Part shown: piece after piece, positions 57,715 through 64,000 of the stretch
Position numbering within the stretch: position 1 is the stretch's first letter
Layout: each line of letters opens with the position of its first letter
Assembly (NCBI GenBank): GCA_963699825.1
Contig: CAVOVI010000010.1
Span: 124,001-188,000, forward strand
Source: SPDF01 sp963699825
Lineage (GTDB): Bacteria; Gemmatimonadota; Gemmatimonadetes; Gemmatimonadales; GWC2-71-9
Length of the DNA stretch: 64,000 bases
Direction of reading: 5' to 3'
Position numbers and translations under genes: made by a program
The notes under the pieces: generated by a model
The model's input: the letters and a program-made list of their open reading frames with translations, nothing else
The model's database searches: none
Told to the model about the DNA's origin: nothing

Positions 57715-58521
57715 GTGACTGGACTCTCCGCGCATCCGACCTCCACGCTCGCCGACCGCGCGCTTGCGCTGCTGGCAGCCGGACCGGCCGACGCGGTCGT
57801 GCTGGCCCGGGACGTGATGGGGCTCGCCGCCGCGCCATCCGCGGTGGCGGCCCGCCTGGCGGTCGCCCTCCTCGGTTCCGACCCCCGGGTCCGACAGCTC
57901 GACGATGGGCGCTGGGCACTGGCGGGCGGGGCAGCGCAGTCTCCTCTGCTTTCGGCGTGCACCTTTGCGGTGGTGGACGTCGAGACCACCGGCATGCGCG
58001 CCGCCGGTGACGACCGAATCACGGATATCGCGATCGTCCTGGTGCAAGGCGACCGCGTCGAGCTGGCCTTCGATTCCCTCATCAATCCCGGCTGCGCGAT
58101 CTCCCCGCAGATCACCGCACTCACCGGCATCACCGACGCGATGGTCGCCGACGCGCCGTCCTTCGACAAGGCGGCGGACGCGATCCTCGCCGCGTTGGCC
58201 GGACGGATCTTCGTCGCGCACAACGTTCGGTTCGACTGGAGCTTCGTCGACGCCGAACTCCGTCGGAACCGGGGGCTCTCGCTCGACGGCCCGCGGCTCT
58301 GCACCGTGAAGATGTCGCGCCGCCTGGTCCACGGGCTGACCTCCCACGCACTCGATCACGTGACGGCGCACTTCAATCTCGACAACGGGGCGCGCCACCG
58401 CGCCGCGGGCGACGCGCTGGTCACGGCGGAGATCCTGAGGCGATTGCTGGCCATGGCAACGGAGCAGGGGGCCACGACCCTGGATGATTTGGAAGGACTG
58501 CTGTCGCGCAAGAGCCGGTAG
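57715..58521 (+). CDS. DnaQ-like 3'-5' exonuclease with N-terminal extension
   Basis: The DEDDh exonuclease domain occupies about residues 85-255. Motif ExoI is FAVVDVETTGMR, ExoII is in FVAHNVRFDWSFVDAEL, and ExoIII is HRAAGDALVTAEIL with the H-x4-D pattern. It resembles the epsilon subunit of DNA polymerase III or stand-alone exonucleases. The first 80 residues (LADRALALLAAGPADAVVLA, RQLDDGRWAL) look like a small winged-helix unit, as in some exonuclease/GIY-YIG fusions, but no GIY-YIG nuclease domain follows. The GTG start directly follows the rex stop, so the gene is probably under Rex control. Confidence 0.85.
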   Translation: MTGLSAHPTSTLADRALALLAAGPADAVVLARDVMGLAAAPSAVAARLAVALLGSDPRVRQLDDGRWALAGGAAQSPLLSACTFAVVDVETTGMRAAGDDRITDIAIVLVQGDRVELAFDSLINPGCAISPQITALTGITDAMVADAPSFDKAADAILAALAGRIFVAHNVRFDWSFVDAELRRNRGLSLDGPRLCTVKMSRRLVHGLTSHALDHVTAHFNLDNGARHRAAGDALVTAEILRRLLAMATEQGATTLDDLEGLLSRKSR

Positions 58522-58557
58522 CCAGCAGCGACGGTTCGGCAGTGACGCTCCCACAAC

Positions 58558-58584
58558 CTGGACCCCGGCTTTCGCCGGGGTGAC
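58558..58584. repeat. Dispersed-type hairpin repeat
   Basis: CCCCGGC-TTTC-GCCGGGG is a perfect 7-bp stem with a TTTC loop, framed by CTGGA and TGAC. From memory, elements of the form TGGA-CCCCGGC-TTTC-GCCGGGG-TGAC are scattered in many bacterial genomes. It lies 36 nt after the exonuclease stop and could serve as terminator. Confidence 0.55.
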
Positions 58585-58603
58585 GGCTGTTGCACCTTCC
58601 TGC

Positions 58604-58659
58604 CCCGCTGTCCCGCTGTCCCGCTGTCCCGCTGTCCCGCTGCCCCGCTGTCCCCGCTG
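58604..58659. repeat. 8-bp tandem repeat, six to seven copies
   Basis: The unit CCCGCTGT is repeated from 58604 with one T-to-C change in the fifth copy and an extra C before the last. It is followed by related CCTGCC-type sequence up to the -10 element of the next gene. Copy number may vary between strains or reads. Confidence 0.85.
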
Positions 58660-58685
58660 ACTACCTGCCTCCCTGCCTGTCTGCC

Positions 58686-58691
58686 TATCTT
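58686..58691 (+). promoter_or_regulatory. Candidate -10 element, leaderless MBL gene
   Basis: TATCTT ends 5 nt before the ATG at 58697, directly downstream of the CCCGCTGT repeats. There is no Shine-Dalgarno. The -35 region falls in repeat-like CCTGCC sequence and is not recognisable. Confidence 0.45.
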
Positions 58692-58696
58692 ACGTC

Positions 58697-59603
58697 ATGC
58701 CCCTCACCCACTCCTTCTCCGTCGGCTCCCTCCGCTGCCATACCCTCGAGGCCGGCCTTGCAGCGCCTCGACGGCGGCGCGATGTTCGGTGTCGTCCCCC
58801 GGACCCTCTGGACCCGCCGGATCGAGCCGGATGATCGCAACCGAATTCCCCTGGCGATGCGGTGCGTGCTGGTGGAACACCCCGATGGGCTGGTGCTGAT
58901 CGACACCGGACTCGGGAACAAGGAAGAGAAGAAGTTTCTCGACATCTACGGGGTGGAAAACGCCGGGAAGCCCGGCCCTACCCGGTTGGAGGATGCCCTG
59001 CGGGAGCTGGGCCACCGCCCCCGCGACATCTCGTGGGTCATCAACACCCATCTGCATTTCGACCACGCCGGTGGCAACACGACGGCGGAGGCGGTGCCGG
59101 GTGGGGGGCGGGACGTGAAGGTGACCTTCCCGAAGGCGACCTACGTGGTCCAGCGCGGGGAGCGGGAGTATGCCCAGCAGACCAATGAGCGGACCCGGGC
59201 CAGCTACCTGCCACCCAATTACGAGCCGGTCGATCGGGCCAAGAAGTGGAAGTTTCTCGAGGGCGACACCGAGATCCTCCCCGGGATTGGCGCGCGGGTG
59301 ACGCCCGGCCACGTGCCGTGGCACCAGTCCATCGTCCTCCACTCGCGCGGGGAGACGGCGGTCTTCCTCGGCGACCTGATCCCGACGGCGGCCCACCTCC
59401 CCCTGCCCTGGATCATGGGCTACGACGTCGAGCCCCTCCGGACCCTGGAGTCGAAGCGCAACCTCCTGGCGGAGGCCGTGGCCGGGGGATGGATGCTGAT
59501 CTTCGAGCACGATCCCGCCATCGCCATGGGGCGGGCGGTGAAGGGGGTGGGGGCTACCGATCTGGCCGACGAGGTGGCGGCCCCCAATCGGGGCCCCGCT
59601 TGA
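58697..59603 (+). CDS. MBL-fold metallo-hydrolase (frameshifted)
   Basis: A metallo-beta-lactamase-fold hydrolase of about 301 aa. Zinc ligands are visible in the motif NTHLHFDHAGGN (H-x-H-x-D-H), in TPGHVPWHQSIV, in FLGDLIPTAAHLP, and in the late IFEHDPAIAMG. The layout resembles quorum-quenching lactonases and other small-molecule hydrolases, but the substrate is unknown. The ATG at 58697 reads MPLTHSFSVGSLRCHTLEAG; an extra base near 58758 then shifts into LQRLDGGAMFGVVP. A longer reading through the repeat region is unlikely to be protein. The infC promoter overlaps its stop codon. Confidence 0.82.
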
Positions 59604-59628
59604 CATAATCGTCTGTCCCACCTAGACT
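59600..59628 (+). promoter_or_regulatory. Consensus promoter of infC operon
   Basis: TTGACA (59600-59605), a perfect -35 box, and TAGACT (59623-59628) are exactly 17 bp apart. The -35 box overlaps the stop codon of the preceding gene. Transcription should begin near 59635, leaving a leader of about 155-160 nt. Confidence 0.8.
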
Positions 59629-59635
59629 TTGCGCA

Positions 59636-59792
59636 CTTGAAGCGGGGGAGGATCCCCCCACCCTGAGCCCGGCCGAGCGCCGGTGTGAACGGGTCCCGAG
59701 GTCGTCAGCAGGCATGCTCGCATCAGCCGTGGCGCACGTGGACATCCGTCATCTCAGGATGTCCTTTTTCTTTTTTGGCCGGAGGCGTTCCA
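59636..59792 (+). promoter_or_regulatory. Structured 5' leader of infC-rpmI-rplT
   Basis: The leader contains GGGGG-AGGAT-CCCCC (hairpin near 59645-59659), a CCGGC/GCCGG-type pairing near 59671-59686, a small CGTG-GCG-CACG hairpin near 59729-59739, and a terminator hairpin at the end. Ribosomal-protein leaders of this operon are controlled by bL20 in Bacillus and E. coli. A similar autoregulation here is inference; I did not identify an L20-site mimic of 23S rRNA. Confidence 0.5.
59740..59776 (+). terminator. Intrinsic terminator/attenuator in infC leader
   Basis: GGACATCC (59740-59747) pairs perfectly with GGATGTCC (59757-59764) around a 9-nt loop. TTTTTCTTTTTT follows (59765-59776). It ends 5 nt before the infC Shine-Dalgarno, so it cannot belong to the upstream gene alone: it lies downstream of the infC promoter. 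Premature termination is expected unless relieved. Confidence 0.8.
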
Positions 59793-60311
59793 CTGTCCAC
59801 AGACCGCGACAAGCGCGTACGCGTCAACCGTCAGATCCGAATCAGCCCGGTACGGGTGATCACGGCAGAGGGTGAGCAGCTCGGTGTGCTGCCGATCGAG
59901 GAGGCGCTCGCCGCCGCCCAGGATCGGGGACTCGACCTGGTGGAGGTGGCACCGACCGCCCGACCCCCCGTCGTCAAGATCATGGACTACGGAAAGTTCA
60001 AGTTCGAAGAGGCCAAGGCGGCGCGCGCGGCCAAGAAGAAGCAGCACGTGATTCAATTGAAGGAAGTGAAGTACCGGCCCGGCATCGATGACCACGATTT
60101 TGACTTCAAGACCCGCCACGCCCGTGAGTTCCTCGGCGACGGCAACAAGGTCAAGGTCACGCTGATGTTCCGGGGCCGACAACTGGCCCATATCGACCTG
60201 GGCCGCGCCGTGCTCGACCGGGTGATCGCCGCCCTGGCGGACGTCGGCAAGGTCGAGATGGATGCGAAGCTCGAAGGCCGCAACATGACGATGGTGATCG
60301 CGCCCAAGTAG
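59793..60311 (+). CDS. infC: Translation initiation factor IF-3, CTG start
   Basis: IF-3 checks start codons and keeps subunits apart. The 172-aa protein begins LSTDRDKRVRVNRQIRISPV, then GEQLGVLPIEEALAAAQDRG, VKIMDYGKFKFEE, and the C-terminal domain with KYRPGIDDHDFDFKTRHARE, MFRGRQLAH and MTMVIAPK. No ATG, GTG or TTG lies close to the conserved N-terminus. A GGAGG (59781-59785) is spaced 7 nt from a CTG at 59793, which therefore is the likely start. infC of E. coli uses AUU and is autoregulated because IF-3 rejects such codons; CTG would act likewise. rpmI and rplT follow. Confidence 0.92.
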   Translation: MSTDRDKRVRVNRQIRISPVRVITAEGEQLGVLPIEEALAAAQDRGLDLVEVAPTARPPVVKIMDYGKFKFEEAKAARAAKKKQHVIQLKEVKYRPGIDDHDFDFKTRHAREFLGDGNKVKVTLMFRGRQLAHIDLGRAVLDRVIAALADVGKVEMDAKLEGRNMTMVIAPK

Positions 60312-60340
60312 GGGCGCATGATTTGAAAGGGTAGCGAGTC

Positions 60341-60535
60341 ATGCCGAAGATGAAGACCAAGCGGGCCGCCATGAAGCGGTTCAAGAAGACGGGGACGGGG
60401 AAGCTCAAGCGCTTCCACGCCAACCACAGCCACATTCTGACCAAGAAGAGTCGGAAGCGGAAGAACAAGCTGAAGAAGGTGGCCTACGTGAGTTCGGCCG
60501 ACTTCCCACGCGTCAGCCGCCTCCTCCAGGCGTAA
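60341..60535 (+). CDS. rpmI: Ribosomal protein bL35
   Basis: This is a 64-aa, very basic large-subunit protein. MPKMKTKRAAMKRFKKTGTG and the LKRFHANHSHILTKKSRKRK segment are diagnostic. AAAGGG lies upstream of the ATG. The order infC-rpmI-rplT is conserved across bacteria, and the three should share the leader at 59636-59792. Confidence 0.95.
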   Translation: MPKMKTKRAAMKRFKKTGTGKLKRFHANHSHILTKKSRKRKNKLKKVAYVSSADFPRVSRLLQA

Positions 60536-60545
60536 GGGAGATACC

Positions 60546-60929
60546 ATGCCTCGCGTAAAGAACGGTCCCGCGCATCACGCCCGGAAGAAGAAGATCATGA
60601 AGGCCGCCAAGGGTGGCTTTCAGTCCCGCAGCAAGCTGTACAAGGCCGCCAAGGAGAACGTCGAGCGTGGCCTGGCGTACGCCTACCGCGACCGGCGCAA
60701 GAAGAAGGGCGAGTTCCGCGCCCTCTGGATCACGCGCATCAACGCGGCAGCCCGTCAGCACGGCCTCAGCTACAGCCGCCTGATGGACGCCCTGAAGCGC
60801 GCCGGCGTCGAGGTGAACCGCAAGGTGCTCGCCGACCTCGCGGTGCGTGACGCCGACGCGTTCGCGGCGATCGCCGAGGTCGCCAAGGCCCAGGTGGCCA
60901 AGACCGAGGTCGCCAAGGCCGCCAGCTAA
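60546..60929 (+). CDS. rplT: Ribosomal protein bL20 with VAK-repeat tail
   Basis: bL20 is an early assembly protein of the 50S subunit and the usual repressor of its own operon. PRVKNGPAHHARKKKIMKAA starts the 127-aa protein; KGGFQSRSKLYKAAKENVER and the C-terminal domain (LWITRINAAARQHGLSYSRL, DALKRAGVEVNRKVLADLAV) follow. After the normal end come three 5-residue repeats (EVAKA, QVAKT, EVAKA) encoded by a 15-bp tandem repeat. GGGAG precedes the ATG. Confidence 0.95.
   Translation: MPRVKNGPAHHARKKKIMKAAKGGFQSRSKLYKAAKENVERGLAYAYRDRRKKKGEFRALWITRINAAARQHGLSYSRLMDALKRAGVEVNRKVLADLAVRDADAFAAIAEVAKAQVAKTEVAKAAS
60876..60920 (+). repeat. 15-bp tandem repeat in rplT tail
   Basis: Three in-frame copies of a 15-bp unit (GAGGTCGCCAAGGCC; the middle copy starts CAGGTGGCC and ends ACC) encode the VAK-rich C-terminus of bL20. 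Confidence 0.8.
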
Positions 60930-61024
60930 CCGGCGCGCTCTCTGGTTCGGTCGCGCGTGGGGCCGGTCGCCATGCGCGGCCGGCCCCACAGTCGTTTCCA
61001 CCCCCCGTTACCCCCGGATTCGCA

Positions 61025-62089
61025 ATGGCCGAGTCCCACCCACAATCGTTGCTCGACGCGCTCCGGCCCCGCCTCGCGGCGGTGCCGGAGCTGGACGCGC
61101 CCGCGCTCGAGGCCGAACAGATCGCCGTGCTCGGCCGGAAGAGTGGCGCCCTGACCGCGGTGTTGCGGTCGCTGGCCACCCTCGCGCCTGAAGAGCGCAA
61201 GGCGGTCGGCGCAGCGGCCAATGACCTCCGCCAGGCGTTCGAGGCGGCGTTCGAGGCGCGCTCGGTGGCGCTCGCGGCCGATGCCGGTCCCGCGGCTGCC
61301 GGGCTCGACCTCACGATGCCCGGCCGTCGCCGGTGGGTCGGGGCCGAGCACCCCGTCACCAAGGTGGTCGACGAGATCTGCGAGATCTTCCACGGCCTCG
61401 GGTTCAACCGTGCCGTCGGCCCCGAGGCCGAGACGGAGTGGATGAATTTCGGCGCGCTGAACTTCCCCGCCGATCACCCCGCCATGGACATGCACGACAC
61501 CTTCTACCTCGACGTGGGGGGCGACACCCACCCCGGCGACGGGAAGGCGGTGCTCCTCCGCACGCACACCTCGCCGGTGCAGATCCGCACCATGATGGGC
61601 GGCCCGCCGCCGTACCGCGTGGTGATTCCCGGCGTCGTGTACCGCAAGGACCCTTTCGACCCGTCACACGCGCCGGTCTTCGCGCAGATCGAGGGGCTCG
61701 CGGTGGACGAGGGGATTTCCTTCGTGGACCTGAAGGGGACGCTGCTGCACTTCGCGCGGCAGTTCTTCTCGCCCGACACCAAGGTGCGGTTTCGCCCGTC
61801 GTTCTTCCCGTTCACCGAGCCGTCCGCCGAAATGGATGTCTCGTGCTATCTCTGCGGTGGCAGCGGTTGCTCTGCCTGCAAGGGGACCGGCTGGATGGAG
61901 ATTCTCGGCTGCGGGATGGTCCACCCGAAGGTGCTGGAGAACTGTGGAGTCGATGCGGAGCGCTACACCGGATTCGCGTTCGGGATGGGCCCGCAGCGGA
62001 TCGCCATGCAGCGCTACGGAATTCCGGATATCCGCCTGCTCTACGAGGGCGACATGCGCTTCCTCGACCAGATGGGACGGGCCCGATGA
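61025..62089 (+). CDS. pheS: Phenylalanyl-tRNA synthetase alpha subunit
   Basis: This is the catalytic subunit of PheRS. An N-terminal coiled coil (residues 1-85) is followed by the class II core: PVTKVVDEICEIFHGLGF, DTFYLDVG, LLRTHTSPVQIRTM, GVVYRKDPFDPSHAPVFAQI, FRPSFFPFTEPSAEMDVSC and FGMGPQRIAMQRYGIPDIR. A four-Cys insert (CYLCGGSGCSACKGTGW) is present, known in PheS of some phyla and likely zinc-binding or structural. At 354 aa it is intact. The pheT ATG overlaps its stop. Confidence 0.94.
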   Translation: MAESHPQSLLDALRPRLAAVPELDAPALEAEQIAVLGRKSGALTAVLRSLATLAPEERKAVGAAANDLRQAFEAAFEARSVALAADAGPAAAGLDLTMPGRRRWVGAEHPVTKVVDEICEIFHGLGFNRAVGPEAETEWMNFGALNFPADHPAMDMHDTFYLDVGGDTHPGDGKAVLLRTHTSPVQIRTMMGGPPPYRVVIPGVVYRKDPFDPSHAPVFAQIEGLAVDEGISFVDLKGTLLHFARQFFSPDTKVRFRPSFFPFTEPSAEMDVSCYLCGGSGCSACKGTGWMEILGCGMVHPKVLENCGVDAERYTGFAFGMGPQRIAMQRYGIPDIRLLYEGDMRFLDQMGRAR

Positions 62090-64000
62090 ACGTCTCCCGT
62101 CGCTGGCTCGAGGCATTTCTCCGCCGCCCGCTGGAGTCCGCCGACGTGGCGAGCCGGCTCGCCGCGCTCGGCGCGACGGTCGACGCGCGTCGAGGAACTG
62201 CTATCCCGGACTGGGGCAGGTCGTGGTGGCGCTGGTGCGCGAGGTCCGTCCGCACCCGAACGCCGACCGGCTCCGCCTCTGTGACGTCGACGACGGCACC
62301 GGCACGCCCCGAAGCGTGGTCTGCGGCGCGCCGAACGTCACGGCCGGCAGCAAGTATCCCTTCGCTCCGGTCGGATCGACTCTGCCCGGCGGACTCACGC
62401 TCGAGAAGCGCAAGATCCGCGGTGAGGTCTCCGAGGGCATGCTCTGCTCGGCGCGCGAACTCGGCCTGGGGCAGGAACACGACGGGATTCTCGAACTCGA
62501 CGACTGAGGCGGCGCCGGGCACGCCCTTCCTCGACGTCCTGGACGTCGCCGACGAGCGACTCGTGGTGGATGTCACCCCCAACCGGCCCGACCTGCTCGG
62601 CCACAAGGGGGTGGCGCGGGAACTGGCCTTCTCCTACGGCACCACCTTTCGGCTCCCACCTGTTCCCGGTTCGGAAGGTCCCACGACGCCAACACCGGTC
62701 CGCGCCGGTGCCGAGGCGACGACGGGGGGCGTGCGAGTTGCCATCGAGGATCCCGTCGGGTGTCCCCGGTTTCTTGGCGCCGTTCTTCGCGGCGTCCGCA
62801 TCGGTGCCTCGCCGGAATGGCTCCGCGCCCGGGTAGAAGCGATCGGCATGCGATCGATCAGCAATGTGGTCGACGCTACCAACTGCGTGATGTTCGAGCT
62901 CAACCAGCCGATGCACGCGTACGATGTGGCGCGGCTCAAGGGCCCGGCGGTGATCGCGCGCCGCGCCGCGGGCCGGGGAGCGCCTGACGACGTTGGATGG
63001 CGCCGACCGGGCGCTGGCCCCTTCAATGACGGTCATCGCCGACGCCGAGGGCGCCATTGGTGTGGCCGGGGTGATGGGCGGGGCGCACTCCGAGGTCTCC
63101 TCCGAGACGACCGACCTCTTCCTCGAGTGCGCCTACTTCGAGCCCCAGGGGGTCCGGGCCACGCGGCGGGAGCTCGGGTTGAGCAGCGAGGCGAGTTACC
63201 GGTTCGAGCGTGGTGTGGACCTCTGGAACGGTCCCGAGGTACTGCGTCGCGCGGTCGAGATCATTCAGGCCGCCGCCGGCGGCACGCTGGACGGCGACCC
63301 GGTGGATCTCTTCCCGCAGGTCACCCACCCTCCGCGCATCTTCCTGCGGCCGGCACGGGTGGCCCAGGTGCTTGGCGTGGAGGTGCCGTGGGATGCCATC
63401 GAGCGATACCTCGTCGCGATCGGGGCGACGGTCGTCTCGAAGCCGGAAGACGGCCGCATCGCCGTTGACGTGCCGGGGTGGCGGCCTGATCTCATTGCGG
63501 AAATCGATCTCGTTGAGGAGGTCGCTCGCCTCCACGGGTACGACAACTTCCCGACAGAGCTCCGTCCCTTCCGGGTCGGCGACCTCCCGAACGCGCCCTC
63601 CGAAGGGATCGACGCCACTCTCCGGCAGGGGCTCGTGGCCGAAGGGCTGTTCGAGGTGCAGACCCTCCCGCTCGGGCCGGAGGACGGCCCCGAAAGCGTG
63701 CGCCTGCACAACCCGCTCTCCGCTGAGGAAGGGTTCATGCGGTCGCGCCTCCTCCCCGGGCTGGTCCGGAGGGTGGAGGGGAACTGGGCGTCCCACACGC
63801 AGGGATGTCCGTCTCTTCGAGCTGGGGACGGTCTTCCTGAAGGGTGAGGCCGGGATTGCCGCCCCGTGAGGAGCGGCGCATTGCCGGGGTGCTGACCGGC
63901 GCCAGGGAGCCGACGCACTGGACCGCGGCCGGGAAGTCGCCCGACGTCGATTACTGGGATCTCCGGTCAGTCTTCGAGTCGGTGGCCGCTCTGGCGTATC
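62086..64000 (+). CDS. pheT: Phenylalanyl-tRNA synthetase beta subunit, partial (about five frameshifts)
   Basis: This is the editing and tRNA-binding subunit of PheRS, cut by the window end. The start MNVSRRWLEAFLRRPLESAD follows directly on pheS. In order: the OB-fold tRNA-binding domain (VREVRPHPNADRLRLCDVDD, VVCGAPNVTAGSKYPFAPVG, SEGMLCSARELGLG); the B3/B4 editing domain (DVTPNRPDLLGHKGVARELA, ISNVVDATNCVMFELNQPMH, AGVMGGAHSEVSSETTD); the B5 domain with WRPDLIAEIDLVEEVARLHG; and the start of the catalytic-like domain. The frame changes near 62197, 62507, 62975, 63810 and 63867. Such density in an essential gene indicates local sequence error. Confidence 0.9.

Noticed and set aside
58590..58700. 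N-terminal extension of the MBL hydrolase through the CCCGCTGT repeats
   Set aside because: The extension would be a Pro/Arg/Cys repeat with no homology. The ATG at 58697 has a promoter-like element and the usual N-terminal sequence, with one frame correction.

Overview
The window looks like a chromosomal segment of a GC-rich, Gram-negative-type (diderm) bacterium. Evidence for an outer membrane is a beta-barrel protein (18937-19615), an OmpA-type protein (19879-20722), several lipoprotein signal peptides and two enzymes of ADP-heptose synthesis (gmhA, rfaE1). Together with a perfect Rex operator and a moxR/DUF58/BatA/DUF4159 cluster, this fits Gemmatimonadota best. That assignment is inference from gene content and was not tested by a tree. 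Almost everything is core chromosome. No insertion sequence, integrase, phage gene or CRISPR array was seen, and no gene-free stretch exceeds 300 bases.

Layout. 1-2990: end of a lipoprotein gene, an MscS-type channel closed by a strong terminator, a broken GxxExxY gene and yraN. 3000-16560: recA-recX, then a long, tightly overlapping operon from alaS through a PHP phosphatase, gmhA, an SDR, L-asparaginase, cca and a ZIP transporter, then rarA, hflX and a sugar-nucleotide dehydrogenase. 16600-20800: two divergent glycosyltransferases, the two outer-membrane proteins and a CAT-anticodon tRNA. 20800-30900: tldD-tldE-moxR-DUF58-BatA-like-DUF4175-like-DUF4159-membrane protein, almost all overlapping by 4 nt. 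30900-35310: small lipoproteins, a GNAT, a CDP-alcohol transferase, a membrane protein with a pilin-like C-terminus, tRNA-Val and rfaE1. 35450-44520: second asparaginase, obgE, dprA, hemW, hrcA-dnaJ-prmA-rsmE-HIT. 44520-53900: rpsU-yqeY-mutS2-dnaG, a zinc-ribbon coiled-coil protein, recJ-rsmD-coaD-pta. 53890-57060: a STAS / anti-sigma kinase / PP2C partner-switching module and rsmA. 57035-59600: autoregulated rex, an exonuclease and an MBL hydrolase. 59600-64000: infC-rpmI-rplT behind a leader with an intrinsic terminator, then pheS and a partial pheT.

Two properties cut across the window. First, many conserved genes, including essential ones (recA, alaS, pheT, hrcA, rsmE), are interrupted by single-base indels, mostly +1 insertions. 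I count roughly 45 and interpret them as sequence error, so most broken genes are annotated here as single CDS spanning the shifts. Second, several genes without a Shine-Dalgarno have a TAnnnT hexamer 5-8 nt before the start codon, which suggests leaderless transcripts alongside ordinary SD-led ones.

The strongest regulatory signals are the rex promoter with an 18-bp perfect Rex operator, and the infC leader (consensus promoter, about 155-nt leader, terminator hairpin, then an SD-led CTG start codon).
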